In this document: in pieces, positions 15,818-24,972 of the stretch
Position numbering within the stretch: the stretch's first letter is position 1
How the letters are laid out: every line of letters begins with the position of its first letter
DNA from: Deltaproteobacteria bacterium
GTDB lineage: Bacteria; UBA10199; JADFYH01
Length of the DNA stretch: 64,000 nt
NCBI GenBank assembly: GCA_015233135.1
Contig: JADFYH010000008.1
Coordinates: 29,723 to 93,722, forward strand
Direction of reading: 5' to 3'
Program-made: the position numbers and the translations under genes
Notes under the pieces: model-generated
Database searches by the model: none
The model's input: the letters and a program-made list of their open reading frames with translations, nothing else
What the model was told of the DNA's origin: nothing

Positions 15818-18238
15818 ATGGCTTCAAAATCCCGATCCAAAAAAAATAATAATACGCTTAGAACTTCCTTTTTTTCCAGCACGCATCTGGGAGAAGTGTT
15901 GGGAATTTTTTTTCTTACCCTCACCGCTTTTCTAAGTCTCGCGCTCTTTTCCTATTCTCCCTTGGATCCTTCCCTCGATTCTTCCAGTCACACCGCGCTG
16001 GTGAATAATCTGGGTGGAATCATTGGGGCTTATAGCGCGGATGGCCTGTTCCATCTCTTAGGTGGAGCCGCTTATCTGTTGCTCATTATTTTTCTCATCA
16101 TGGGGATTTCTTCTTTTCTTAAAAACAGGCCCCCCCTCCGTTTTTTTCATTTCTGCCTCCTGCTCTTTTTTAGCTGGATGGCCTCCATCCTTTTTCAGCT
16201 GCGCTCTCAAACTTTTATCATTGCCTCCAAAGAATTTCAGGCGGGCGGTTTTTTGGGGGCCTTGATTGCCGAACCTCTCAGACATTATCTCAATTTGGTG
16301 GGCGCTTATCTGATGGTGGTGTCGCTGGGTTTGCTCACTTTTGTTTGGGGCACCGGAGTTTCCCTGGCCCGTGTGGGAGGCTTCCTGCAGCGTTTTTTTG
16401 TGGCGTTTTATTATAAGACCAAATCTCTGAGCGTGGTTTATTATTCTCGTTTGAAGATTAATCTGGAAGAATACAAACAAAAGCGGGCTGCTCGCTTAAG
16501 GCTGAAAGAAGAACTCAAAAAACAAAAAGAAAAAATGCCGCCCGCTCCTGTGCCCGTCAAGATTAACATTCCAAAAGCTGTGCCTTCGGAAGAAAATAGA
16601 ATAGAGAAGATTTTAAAACCCCTGGCCCCCGAAAAAATTCAAGCTCCTGTTTCCGAAAAGATACTGATGGAAGACAAAGGAGATGGCGAACCAAAAGTTT
16701 TTCAACGACAAGATGTGGGGCGCGAGAAGAAACTGGAAGAGCAAATGTCTTTTACCGAAATGATGAAGGGCTTCATTCTTCCCCCTTTAAGTTTGCTGGA
16801 TACCCCCGAAAAGCAGCAAGTGACCATCGATGAAGAGTCACTCAAGATGAATTCCAAAATCCTGGAGAAAAAGCTTTTGGATTATGGTGTCGAAGGCCGC
16901 GTGACAGAAATTCATCCGGGGCCCGTAGTCACCATGTATGAATTTGAACCTGCTGCCGGCGTGAAAGTATCACGTATTGTGGGTCTTCAAGATGATCTTT
17001 CGATGTCGATGGGAGGGCGATCGGTGCGCGTCGTTTCTCATCTTCAGGGGAAAGCAGCCGTGGGGATTGAAATTCCCAATCACGATAGAGAAATTGTTTA
17101 TTTTAAAGATTTGCTAGTCGATGCCAAGTTTCAAAAATCAGAATCGAAACTCAATCTGGCCTTGGGAAAAGATATTGAGGGATTGCCTTCTTTTTCAGAC
17201 CTTCAAAAAATGCCGCACCTTCTGGTTGCCGGTGCCACCGGAACGGGTAAATCCGTGGGTTTGAACGCGATGATTCTCTCCATGCTCTTTCGCGCGACAC
17301 CGGAAGAGGTCCGTTTTATTTTTGTCGATCCCAAAATGCTGGAGCTTTCCATCTATCAAGGCATACCGCATCTTTTATTGCCCGTGGTGACCGATAACAA
17401 AAAAGCGGCGGTGTCTCTGCGTTGGGCAGTGGCCGAGATGGAACGGCGCTACAAATTGCTCTCGCATGCCCAGGTGAGAAATATCGCCAGCTACAACAAG
17501 AAAATTAGCAGAGGGGAACTGGATCTGCAGGAAGTCATTGAAGCGCCTATTCATGCCGACGCCCAAGCCCTCAAGCATGGTGAGAAACTTCCTTTCATTG
17601 TCATCATTATTGACGAATTGGCCGATCTCATGTTGGTCGCCGGTCGCGAGGTGGAAGAATACATCACCCGTCTTGCCCAGATGGCGCGCGCCGCGGGAAT
17701 CCATCTGATTCTGGCCACTCAACGCCCTTCGGTGGATGTCATCACCGGTGTCATCAAGGCCAACTTTCCTGCCCGTATTTCTTTTAAGGTTTCCTCCGCC
17801 CATGACTCCAGAACCATCATCGATACGCGCGGTTCCGAATCTCTTTTAGGGATGGGGGACATGCTCTTCCTTCCACCCGGAGTTGCCAAACTGATGCGCC
17901 TGCACGGCGCTTATGTGTCCGATGCCGAAGTAATGCGGGTGGTAGAGCACCTCAAAAAACAAGGTCAGCCGATTTATGATGAAAGTATCTTGAATTTTAA
18001 CGATACCAAAGAGGAAGATGTTTTTGAAGAAGACATGGATGATGAACTGTATGATCAAGCAGTTTCAGTGGTTACAGAAACCCGCCAGGCCTCAATTTCT
18101 ATGGTTCAGCGACGCCTACGAATTGGTTATAATCGTGCCGCACGAATGATTGATCGGATGGAGGCGGAAGGCGTAGTAAGTGCGCCTAATGGTTCAAAAG
18201 GACGAGAGGTATTGGCAAGGAGTATGGCGGATACATAA
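15818..18238 (+). CDS. ftsK: DNA translocase FtsK
   Basis: The 806-residue septal DNA pump has four N-terminal membrane segments (to about residue 190), a charged linker (about 220-310), and a motor with Walker A GATGTGKSVG (about 472) and Walker B IIIDELADLM (about 596), then ILATQRPSVDVITG and a C-terminal winged-helix gamma domain (about 740-806, ISMVQRRLRIGYNRAARMID) that would read KOPS-like sites. It coordinates chromosome dimer resolution and segregation with septation. ATG 15818 precedes MASKSRSKKNNN. It stands with division genes but is separated from ftsZ by accessory genes. Confidence 0.95.
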   Translation: MASKSRSKKNNNTLRTSFFSSTHLGEVLGIFFLTLTAFLSLALFSYSPLDPSLDSSSHTALVNNLGGIIGAYSADGLFHLLGGAAYLLLIIFLIMGISSFLKNRPPLRFFHFCLLLFFSWMASILFQLRSQTFIIASKEFQAGGFLGALIAEPLRHYLNLVGAYLMVVSLGLLTFVWGTGVSLARVGGFLQRFFVAFYYKTKSLSVVYYSRLKINLEEYKQKRAARLRLKEELKKQKEKMPPAPVPVKINIPKAVPSEENRIEKILKPLAPEKIQAPVSEKILMEDKGDGEPKVFQRQDVGREKKLEEQMSFTEMMKGFILPPLSLLDTPEKQQVTIDEESLKMNSKILEKKLLDYGVEGRVTEIHPGPVVTMYEFEPAAGVKVSRIVGLQDDLSMSMGGRSVRVVSHLQGKAAVGIEIPNHDREIVYFKDLLVDAKFQKSESKLNLALGKDIEGLPSFSDLQKMPHLLVAGATGTGKSVGLNAMILSMLFRATPEEVRFIFVDPKMLELSIYQGIPHLLLPVVTDNKKAAVSLRWAVAEMERRYKLLSHAQVRNIASYNKKISRGELDLQEVIEAPIHADAQALKHGEKLPFIVIIIDELADLMLVAGREVEEYITRLAQMARAAGIHLILATQRPSVDVITGVIKANFPARISFKVSSAHDSRTIIDTRGSESLLGMGDMLFLPPGVAKLMRLHGAYVSDAEVMRVVEHLKKQGQPIYDESILNFNDTKEEDVFEEDMDDELYDQAVSVVTETRQASISMVQRRLRIGYNRAARMIDRMEAEGVVSAPNGSKGREVLARSMADT

Positions 18239-18298
18239 GGATGCCGAAGATTTGTTTCTATATTGACGCGGGCCCTTTTTTTAACTTAGTTTAATTTT

Positions 18299-18538
18299 AT
18301 GACTAAACTCAATATACACGAAGCAAAAACTCATCTTTCCAAATATTTACCTCTGATACAAAGAGGAGAGACTATTCTGCTTTGCAAGAATGGCGTTCCC
18401 ATTGCCCAGATTACCCCATTGCCCAAGAAGAAGCGTTCTATAGAAAAACTTTTTGGAATCGCTAAAGATAAGGTGATTGATATGAGTCATTTTGACGATC
18501 CCCTTACAGAGAAAGATCTTCCTGGAATGGGTTTATGA
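18299..18538 (+). CDS. Phd/YefM-type antitoxin
   Basis: The 79-residue product reads TKLNIHEAKTHLSKYLPLIQ, then GETILLCKNGVPIAQITPLP, the Phd/YefM antitoxin pattern of an N-terminal DNA-binding fold and a flexible tail that covers the toxin. It overlaps the downstream PIN gene by four bases. The region before it has TTGACG at 18263 and an AT-rich stretch, but no confident -10 box. Confidence 0.85.
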   Translation: MTKLNIHEAKTHLSKYLPLIQRGETILLCKNGVPIAQITPLPKKKRSIEKLFGIAKDKVIDMSHFDDPLTEKDLPGMGL

Positions 18539-18921
18539 AGTTACTTTTGGATACTTCTGTATTGCTTTGGATAATTTTTGAAGAAAGGAAAAAGCTTTCT
18601 GCAAAGGCTCTTGAAGCCTTGAATGCGTCCGAAGAAGTTCTCTTGAGCGTGGTTTCTATTTGGGAAATAAGTATTAAATATTCTATTGGAAAATTGAAAC
18701 TCAAAGAAAACCCTAAAAAATGGATTCCTTCTTTAATTCCTCAATTGGGTTTTCAAATTCTTCCTGTTCTTGAAACTCATGCTTTGACTATTCTGGATCT
18801 TCCCCTTCACCACAGAGATCCCTTTGATCGTCTTTTAATTGCTCAATCGAAAAGCGAAAATATACCTCTCATTTCTTCCGATGGGATCTTTAAAGAATAT
18901 GATGTGGAGTGTGTTTGGTGA
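18535..18921 (+). CDS. PIN-domain toxin paired with the Phd-type antitoxin
   Basis: The 128-residue protein has PIN motifs LLLDTSVLLWII, VVSIWEISIKYSIGKLKL, HHRDPFDRLLIAQ and ISSD, typical of the subgroup partnered with Phd/YefM antitoxins. It is a presumed RNA endonuclease. It ends seven bases before lolA, so lolA may be read from the toxin promoter as well as its own. Confidence 0.9.
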   Translation: MKLLLDTSVLLWIIFEERKKLSAKALEALNASEEVLLSVVSIWEISIKYSIGKLKLKENPKKWIPSLIPQLGFQILPVLETHALTILDLPLHHRDPFDRLLIAQSKSENIPLISSDGIFKEYDVECVW

Positions 18922-18927
18922 AAAATT

Positions 18928-19605
18928 ATGAGTTATTTCCCCACTAAAAAAATTTGCTTTTTATTTCTTCTGTTTTTTTTAATTCTGCCTTATGGACTCC
19001 GAGCTAGCTCTCTCGAACAAAGCATCCAGCAAATCCAGGCCACCTACGAAAAAGCTACAGATGTTTCCTCAGAATTCACCCAAAAAATCCAGGTGCAATC
19101 TATAGGTCGAGAAATCGAAAAAGCGGGAAAAACTTTTTTTAAAAAACCTGGAAAGTTTAAAGTTTCCTACGACGGCGAAGAAGGTCGTGACTATATCAGT
19201 AACGGAAAAAAACTTTGGGTCTACGATAAAGGAGACACTCAGGTAAATGTCTATGGTGTCAGTGCCAAGACCATTCCCGAAGAGGCGCTTTCTTTCTTGG
19301 GCGGTTTGGGAAATCTCCGTGCTCAATTTCGTGTGAGTGCCGTCACTCAAGAAGAACAAGCCAGGCTTAACGTGAAAGACGATTTGGATTGGCTTTTGCT
19401 TATCCCCAAAAATGAACAAAGTAAATTGGATGAATTGATCCTGGGTTTCGATAAAAAATCACATCTGGTGAGTGAAGCCTTCCTCAAAAACGAATCGGGC
19501 AATACCAGCCATTATTTTTTTAAGAATGTAAAAACAAACTCTGGAATTGCTGAAGAAGTGTTTGAGTTTAAGTCGGTGAAGGGTGTGAAGGAAATCAAGC
19601 ATTAG
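18928..19605 (+). CDS. lolA: Outer-membrane lipoprotein carrier LolA
   Basis: The 225-residue product has a signal peptide (MSYFPTKKICFLFLLFFLIL) and the LolA pattern: SSEFTQKIQVQSIGREIEKA, GKTFFKKPGKFKVSYDGEEG, KLWVYDKGDTQVNVYG and a late strand region. LolA ferries lipoproteins through the periplasm from LolCDE to the outer membrane, supporting a diderm host. ATG 18928 follows the PIN toxin gene closely. Confidence 0.85.
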   Translation: MSYFPTKKICFLFLLFFLILPYGLRASSLEQSIQQIQATYEKATDVSSEFTQKIQVQSIGREIEKAGKTFFKKPGKFKVSYDGEEGRDYISNGKKLWVYDKGDTQVNVYGVSAKTIPEEALSFLGGLGNLRAQFRVSAVTQEEQARLNVKDDLDWLLLIPKNEQSKLDELILGFDKKSHLVSEAFLKNESGNTSHYFFKNVKTNSGIAEEVFEFKSVKGVKEIKH

Positions 19606-19630
19606 ATTTTAAAAAAATGAGGGAGAAATT

Positions 19631-20242
19631 GTGAAAAAAATAATGGGAATTCTGCTACTCCTCTTGTCGTTTACAACTCCTCTAAAGGTGGGTGCCCAGG
19701 AATCTGCCAGCCCTTTTGGAATGGCTGTCTTTTATTCGAAACATGTTCGTGTGGAGGTGAAGCTTAATGACAGTGTCATTAATAATTTCTCTGCACCTTG
19801 CACGATGAATGAATCCAAATTTAATGAGAAAACCCAGAAGCAGGAAGAGATCAATATTGAATTGGAAAATTGCATGAACTTGCTTCCCTTTGCCAAGGTG
19901 TCCCAACATCTCAAAAAAGGTGAAAATATTCTAGAAGTCCTCATTTCTCCGCTGATGTACAAAGGGAAAAATCTCATTGAATATTTGAATGACGATCCGA
20001 AAGACGAATATTTTGGCAAAAAAACTACGGCTGTTTTGGTTTCGGTGCTGGACATTAATCCAAAAGTTTCTAGCAACCCCATGCCCTGGACCCAATATCG
20101 CAAAAATGCCCAGGGAAAGATGGTCGTCGAGACGGCCATTGATCCCAAAGATTACAAAATTCTCATTTCTTTAGAATGGTATTGGCAAAAAGAAGGCGAT
20201 GCTTTGCAGCCCGTCACCTTGACTAAGAAATTCAATTATTAG
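19631..20242 (+). CDS. Exported protein of unknown function
   Basis: The 203-residue protein begins at GTG 19631 with GAGGGAGA upstream. It has a signal peptide (MKKIMGILLLLLSFTTPLKV) cut before QESASP. Two cysteines near residues 57 and 81 could form a disulfide in the periplasm. The rest looks beta-rich. No family is recognised. It lies between lolA and lipA in one direction, with short gaps. Confidence 0.7.
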   Translation: MKKIMGILLLLLSFTTPLKVGAQESASPFGMAVFYSKHVRVEVKLNDSVINNFSAPCTMNESKFNEKTQKQEEINIELENCMNLLPFAKVSQHLKKGENILEVLISPLMYKGKNLIEYLNDDPKDEYFGKKTTAVLVSVLDINPKVSSNPMPWTQYRKNAQGKMVVETAIDPKDYKILISLEWYWQKEGDALQPVTLTKKFNY

Positions 20243-20248
20243 CTCACT

Positions 20249-21142
20249 ATGAAACCCTCTTGGCTTAGGGCAAAAATTCCCTCCGGAAAAAACTTTCATG
20301 AACTGAAGGGGCTGTTGCGCGAATCGGGTTTGCACACGGTTTGTGAGGAGGCGCAATGCCCCAATATCGGTGAATGTTGGGATAGGCGATCTACTACCAT
20401 CCTAATTTTGGGAGACACCTGTACCCGTTCTTGCGGGTTTTGTGCGGTGAAGACAGGAAGGCCTTTGGTGACCGATTGGGATGAGCCCCGGCGAGTGGCA
20501 GAGTCAGTTTCCAAACTGGGGCTGCGACATATTGTGATTACTTCGGTGGATCGGGACGATTTGCCCGACGGCGGGGCTGAAATTTTTGCTCAAACCATCG
20601 AAAAAGTGCGAGAAAAAGATCCTAACTTAATTTTAGAAGTGTTGATTCCTGATTTCAAAGGTCGTGAAGAATCGCTGCAGCGCGTATTTGAAGCAGGGCC
20701 TAACATCCTCAATCATAATTTGGAAACAGTTTCGCGTCTGCAAAAGACGGTGCGACCCCAGGCGAATTATGAGCGGTCTCTCTTTGTACTCCAAAAGGCC
20801 AAAGCGTTTGGTTTGATTAATAAATCAGGCATCATGCTGGGCTTGGGTGAAAGTTGGGAGGAGATTTTAGAAACTTTGAAAGATCTTCGTGAACAGACTC
20901 AGTGCGATATTTTAACTGTGGGTCAATATCTGCCTCCGACCCAAAAGCATCTGCCTATCGATAAATATTATACGCCAGAGCAGTTTGAAGAAATTGGGCA
21001 ATATGCCAAAAAATTGGGTTTTCCACATGTGGCTTCAGGTCCTTTTGTAAGGTCTTCTTATTTTGCGGAGCAGCAGTTTGATCAAGAGTTGTTTCAAAAA
21101 TCCCCTTTCCCCTTGCGGGAGAGGCTTAGGGAGAGGGGTTAA
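20249..21142 (+). CDS. lipA: Lipoyl synthase
   Basis: The radical SAM enzyme inserts two sulfurs into octanoyl groups on lipoyl domains. It has the auxiliary cluster cysteines C32-x4-C37-x5-C43 (CEEAQCPNIGEC) and the radical SAM motif C58-x3-C62-x2-C65 (CTRSCGFC), followed by VTSVDRDDLPDGGA and ASGPFVRSSYFAEQQ. The last about 12 residues (PFPLRERLRERG) come from a dispersed repeat that also supplies the stop codon. It converges with the CPBP protease gene, overlapping it by 17 bases. No lipB or lipoate-protein ligase is nearby. Confidence 0.95.
   Translation: MKPSWLRAKIPSGKNFHELKGLLRESGLHTVCEEAQCPNIGECWDRRSTTILILGDTCTRSCGFCAVKTGRPLVTDWDEPRRVAESVSKLGLRHIVITSVDRDDLPDGGAEIFAQTIEKVREKDPNLILEVLIPDFKGREESLQRVFEAGPNILNHNLETVSRLQKTVRPQANYERSLFVLQKAKAFGLINKSGIMLGLGESWEEILETLKDLREQTQCDILTVGQYLPPTQKHLPIDKYYTPEQFEEIGQYAKKLGFPHVASGPFVRSSYFAEQQFDQELFQKSPFPLRERLRERG
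21102..21138. repeat. Dispersed repeat shared by the ends of lipA and the CPBP gene
   Basis: CCCCTTTCCCCTTGCGGGAG and the following AGGCTTAGGGAGAGGGG form the familiar arm. The lipA frame ends at 21142 and the opposite frame ends at 21126, both in or against the repeat. Confidence 0.7.
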
Positions 21143-21755
21143 CCGTGAACAGAGTACACAAATTATTCAGCAAATGCGCCAGAATGCAGAGCCACAAATT
21201 CTGTTTCCATTCTTTCAATCCTGCCAAAAATAATCCCAGTAAAAAATAGAAGTGGAAATACAGAAAATTGCCATGGCAGAGGGCGAAGAAAAAGGTAGCC
21301 AGGAGTATCCCTTTCTGGCCGAGATCCTTTTTCCACAAAGGTTGCAGAAAACCTCGAAAGAGCATCTCCTCACAAATAGCGGGAGTGAAGGTTAAAATAA
21401 TCGTCTTGGCAATGGTTTCGCTTGTACTCTGCATTTGCATTAATTTTTCAAAATGTTGTTCCAGGGCTTGTGGCATAGGGTAGAAATTTTCCTGTATGCT
21501 CATCAAAATGTTGATGAGCCAAATCGCAAAAAAAGTGAGTAATAAAGTAAGTAAAACATCCTTAATGTTTGGAGTTTTGAATTGTTTTTCAGCAAGGTGT
21601 TGCCTTCCCCAATAAGCGGGAAGGGCCAAACAGCCCAGCTGAGCCAGGCTGATTCCCCATAATCCGAAAGGTTTTTGAAGGAGAGAGGCGAAGAGAAAAT
21701 AGAGTCCCAAAGGCACCACGAAGTAGATTAAATTTTTAGGAAAATGGAGCAGCAT
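21126..21755 (-). CDS. CPBP-family intramembrane metalloprotease
   Basis: The 209-residue polytopic protein has the CPBP/Rce1-like motifs E129-E130-x3-R134 (EEMLFRG), H161 (FALCHGN) and H194-x2-N197 (HLLNN). Such proteins are integral membrane endopeptidases; bacterial members act in bacteriocin self-protection or protein processing, but the substrate here is unknown. The last residues TVNPSP are read from the repeat at 21102-21138. The start is ATG 21755. Confidence 0.85.
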   Translation of the reverse strand: MLLHFPKNLIYFVVPLGLYFLFASLLQKPFGLWGISLAQLGCLALPAYWGRQHLAEKQFKTPNIKDVLLTLLLTFFAIWLINILMSIQENFYPMPQALEQHFEKLMQMQSTSETIAKTIILTFTPAICEEMLFRGFLQPLWKKDLGQKGILLATFFFALCHGNFLYFHFYFLLGLFLAGLKEWKQNLWLCILAHLLNNLCTLFTVNPSP

Positions 21756-21823
21756 CTTAAAATTTCTTTACAAGGCTTGTGAGTCTGTGTTTTTCACTCT
21801 TATTACAATTACTTAATCGATAT

Positions 21824-21914
21824 CCCCTCTCCCTTGAGGGGAGAGGGTTAGGGAGAGGGTGGCTCCAAATGGATTTACACCCTCCCTCCAACTCCCTCCC
21901 CTCAAGGGAGGGAG
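21824..21914. repeat. Paired palindromic element upstream of hisG
   Basis: A left arm CCCCTCTCCCTTGAGGGGAG and its continuation AGGGTTAGGGAGAGGGTG are mirrored by CACCCTCCCTCCAACTCCCT and CCCCTCAAGGGAGGGAGG, around the core GCTCCAAATGGATTTA. The last bases supply GGAGG, a likely ribosome binding site for hisG. Confidence 0.75.
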
Positions 21915-21930
21915 GATTTATGTGTGCACT

Positions 21931-22806
21931 ATGTCCAAACCACTCAAACTCGGTCTTCCCAAGGGTTCTCTCCAAGAATCCACCTTTCGTCTATTTAAAA
22001 AAGCAGGTTGGTCTATCAATTTAGGTTCTCGTGCTTATGTGCCCAGTATCGATGATCCCGAGTTGTCCGGTTTACTCATTCGTTCTCAGGAAATGAGCCG
22101 TTATGTTGAAAATGGGGTGTTGGATGTGGGTTTATGCGGACGGGACTGGGTGATGGAAAATGATTCCAACGTGCATGAAGTGTGCGAGCTGAAATATTCC
22201 AAGGCGACTCTAAACCCCATTCGCTGGGTGATAGCGGTGCCCAATGATTCCAAAATCAAATCCTCCAAAGATTTGGAGGGAAAACGCGTGGCGACCGAAC
22301 TGGTGGGCTACACCAAACGCTATCTGAAAAAGCAGGGCGTCAAGGCCGAGGTGGAATTTTCCTGGGGGGCCACCGAGGTAAAACCTCCGCTATTGGCCGA
22401 TGCGATTGTTGAACTCACTGAAACCGGATCTTCTCTTCGTGCAAATAATTTAAAAATTATCGAATCTATTTTAGAATCCGTTACCGTGCTGATTGCCAAC
22501 AAAGAGGCTTGGAAAGATGGATGGAAACGTGAAAAAATCGAAAACATTGCCTTGATGTTGAACGGGGCCTTGATTGCCGAGACCAAGGTGGGTTTGAAGT
22601 TGAATGCCCCTCGAAAGAAATTAGATGAGATTGTCTCCAAACTCCCTGCGCTGCATACGCCCACAATCTCCGGGCAATCAGATAGCGAATGGGTGTCGGT
22701 TGAAATCATCCTCGACGAGAAAAAAGTGAGGGATATTATTCCTGTCCTCAAACGGGCCGGTGCGGAGGGGATTGTGGAGTATCCTTTGAATAAGGTCATT
22801 TATTGA
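21931..22806 (+). CDS. hisG: ATP phosphoribosyltransferase
   Basis: The first enzyme of histidine synthesis, joining ATP and PRPP. It begins [19 protein letters not shown] and has [55 protein letters not shown], the PRPP-binding loop, and a C-terminal ACT-like regulatory domain (about 215-291), so it is the long, HisZ-independent form. ATG 21931 matches the family start; GTG 21922, in frame, has the better spacing to GGAGG at 21910. No other his gene is present. It overlaps slt by one base. Confidence 0.93.
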   Translation: MSKPLKLGLPKGSLQESTFRLFKKAGWSINLGSRAYVPSIDDPELSGLLIRSQEMSRYVENGVLDVGLCGRDWVMENDSNVHEVCELKYSKATLNPIRWVIAVPNDSKIKSSKDLEGKRVATELVGYTKRYLKKQGVKAEVEFSWGATEVKPPLLADAIVELTETGSSLRANNLKIIESILESVTVLIANKEAWKDGWKREKIENIALMLNGALIAETKVGLKLNAPRKKLDEIVSKLPALHTPTISGQSDSEWVSVEIILDEKKVRDIIPVLKRAGAEGIVEYPLNKVIY

Positions 22807-24779
22807 TGAAAAAAAGTCTCACTATTTTTTTGCTTTTGGCTTTACTTTTTTTTTCACCAACTCTCCATGCGGGATTGAAGGAAGCCTACGAGGCTTTTCA
22901 AAATAAAAATTATTCATCCGCTATGATGCAAGCCCAGCAAGGTGCTATCCCCGCCAACTTGCAGGATTACCCGCTTTGGATTTTGGGGAAGTCTGCCCTG
23001 GAACAAAAAGATTGGCCAGTCGCTCAAAAAAATCTGGAAAATCTCACTAAAAATCATCCTGCCAGTCTCTTTTGGCAGAGGGCAGTCGTTTCTTTGGGCC
23101 GTGTTTATTGGGAACAAAAACAAAGTCAAAAAGCCAAAGAATATCTTTCAACTCAATTGGGCAAGCTTACAAAAGATGCACGCGGTGAGGCCCTCTATTA
23201 TTTAGGAAAGTCAGAAACTGAATTAGGTGAGAATGTGGCAGCTCAGGCCTATCTCAAAGAGGCGTACGTATCTTATCCTAATGCCTTGTCCTTTTTGAAT
23301 GAAGATGTCTCTTTGCTCATCCCCGAGCTGACTGCCGAGGAGTACAAGCAGCGTGGCGATGCGTTATTTGAGGTAAAGAATTTCTTTGGTGCCGAGCGGG
23401 CGTATCAGAAAAGTTCTTTGACCGAGGCAAAAATAAAAAGAGGCCGCGCGCTTTATGCCCTCAAAAAATACAGCGAGGCCATTCCCTTATTAAACGAAGC
23501 GACGCAGGCAATGCTGGATGAAGAAAATGCCTTAGCCCTGATCGATTTAGGCCAGGCGAACGAAAAGTTGGGATTTAAATCGGAGGCGGATGCTATTTAT
23601 CAGGAGATAGAAAAAAAATATCCGACAAGCCCCCAGGCGGCAGAAGCCTGTTATCGCCGGGCCAAACAGAATGGGGAAGCTGCAAGTTCAGAAGTTTTGA
23701 AATCTTGTGTGAGGAAGGGTTTTAAAAATGACTTGAGAGATAAATTGCTTTGGCAGGTGGCCTGGGCTTCCTACGAAAATAAGCAATATGGGCAGGCTCA
23801 AGAATTTTTGAAGGATTTACAAGAGGGCGCTTCTGATTTTCCCACTCAGGCTAAGGCTGCCTATTGGTATGCTCGAAGTTTTGAGAAGATGAATGAAAAT
23901 AAAAAAGCCTCAGAGGCTTTTGTTCAAGCTTCGGAACTAGCTCCCTTCACCTACTATGGTTTTTTGGCCTTAAAGAAAGTTCAGAATCTGGGTAGCTTTC
24001 AAGTTGCCCCAAAAATGCCTGCAGGCTGGAAGCAGGGCTTGCTAAACAACTGGCCAGGCAACACTGAAAAAATTACTCGAAAAAATATACGTGTTCAAAA
24101 AATTGAAACCCTCTACGACAATGACATGGGGCGCTGGTTTCGGGATGAATTGAATTTTGCCATCGATGAAGCAAAAGCAAATCCTGAAGTGCTCAAAACT
24201 TTTTTGGCTCAATCCAAATCGTCTGCGGCCCCTTTTCTAAAGGTACTTATTGCCCAAAAATACTGGGACAATTTTAGGCCCCTCTTCGCAAGCCCCCGCG
24301 CTGCTGAAGATGCGCGCAATTCCCTTCAGTTTCCATTTCCCTTTAAAAAAGAGATAGAAAAGGCTGCTGGGGAATTTGCCTTGGAACCTCAATTGATTGT
24401 TGGGCTCATGCGTCAAGAATCTGCCTTTCAACCTTGGGTGACTTCTTCTGCCAATGCGCAAGGCCTGATGCAGTTGCTTCCTGCTACTGCGAGATCCCGT
24501 GCAAAGGCAGCCGGTTTTGTTTTGGGGAATTTGTTTAACCCCGCCGATAATATCCAGGCGGGTTCAGCGGAGCTCTCGGCTTTGCTGGTTCGTTTTTCAA
24601 ACAATTGGGTTTATGCCATCGCCGGTTACAATGCAGGCCCAGGGCGCCCTCCCCAATGGGCAGCTCAGTTTCCTGGTTTGGATTCCGATGAATTTGTGGA
24701 AGAAATTCCTTTTTCGGAGACCAATCTTTATGTGAAATTGGTTCTGCGAAATTATTGGAGTTATAAGAATTTGTATTAA
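22806..24779 (+). CDS. slt: Soluble lytic murein transglycosylase (Slt70-like)
   Basis: The 657-residue periplasmic enzyme has a signal peptide ([20 protein letters not shown]), a long helical repeat region with TPR-like units (about 30-480) and a C-terminal goose-lysozyme-like domain with catalytic Glu538 in VGLMRQESAFQP, then SSANAQGLMQLLPATA and AIAGYNAGPGRPPQW. It cleaves the beta-1,4 bond between MurNAc and GlcNAc, forming anhydroMurNAc. ATG 22806 overlaps the hisG stop by one base. The next gene is mraZ after a 190-base regulatory gap. Confidence 0.93.
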   Translation: MKKSLTIFLLLALLFFSPTLHAGLKEAYEAFQNKNYSSAMMQAQQGAIPANLQDYPLWILGKSALEQKDWPVAQKNLENLTKNHPASLFWQRAVVSLGRVYWEQKQSQKAKEYLSTQLGKLTKDARGEALYYLGKSETELGENVAAQAYLKEAYVSYPNALSFLNEDVSLLIPELTAEEYKQRGDALFEVKNFFGAERAYQKSSLTEAKIKRGRALYALKKYSEAIPLLNEATQAMLDEENALALIDLGQANEKLGFKSEADAIYQEIEKKYPTSPQAAEACYRRAKQNGEAASSEVLKSCVRKGFKNDLRDKLLWQVAWASYENKQYGQAQEFLKDLQEGASDFPTQAKAAYWYARSFEKMNENKKASEAFVQASELAPFTYYGFLALKKVQNLGSFQVAPKMPAGWKQGLLNNWPGNTEKITRKNIRVQKIETLYDNDMGRWFRDELNFAIDEAKANPEVLKTFLAQSKSSAAPFLKVLIAQKYWDNFRPLFASPRAAEDARNSLQFPFPFKKEIEKAAGEFALEPQLIVGLMRQESAFQPWVTSSANAQGLMQLLPATARSRAKAAGFVLGNLFNPADNIQAGSAELSALLVRFSNNWVYAIAGYNAGPGRPPQWAAQFPGLDSDEFVEEIPFSETNLYVKLVLRNYWSYKNLY

Positions 24780-24887
24780 TTCTCCTCTTTTTTTTCCTTC
24801 TGTTTTTTCCTTTGTTTTTTTAGGACAAAAAAACCCTATAAAATTTGGCTATTTTCTCTCTTTTTTGTTTTTCTTTACTATCCTCTA

Positions 24888-24940
24888 TTGACACTTTCCT
24901 TTCCGGTGGTTTACTCTCCCAAATAGTGGGATAAAGTGGT
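24888..24940 (+). promoter_or_regulatory. Candidate promoter and MraZ-type operator of the mraZ cluster
   Basis: TTGACA (24888-24893) and TTTACT (24910-24915) with a 16-base spacer form a promoter. TGGT (24907), TGGG (24927) and TGGT (24937) lie 20 and 10 bases apart, like the TGGG repeats that MraZ binds upstream of its own gene in Escherichia coli. A repressor bound here would cover the -10 box and start site. The 5' leader would be about 50 bases. Confidence 0.5.
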
Positions 24941-24972
24941 AAAAAAGTCTTGTAATAAGGTCAAAATCAATT

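Noticed and set aside
21859..21931. N-terminal extension of HisG from the upstream open frame
   Set aside because: The extra 24 residues are a translation of the paired repeat, and HisG proteins start near [14 protein letters not shown].
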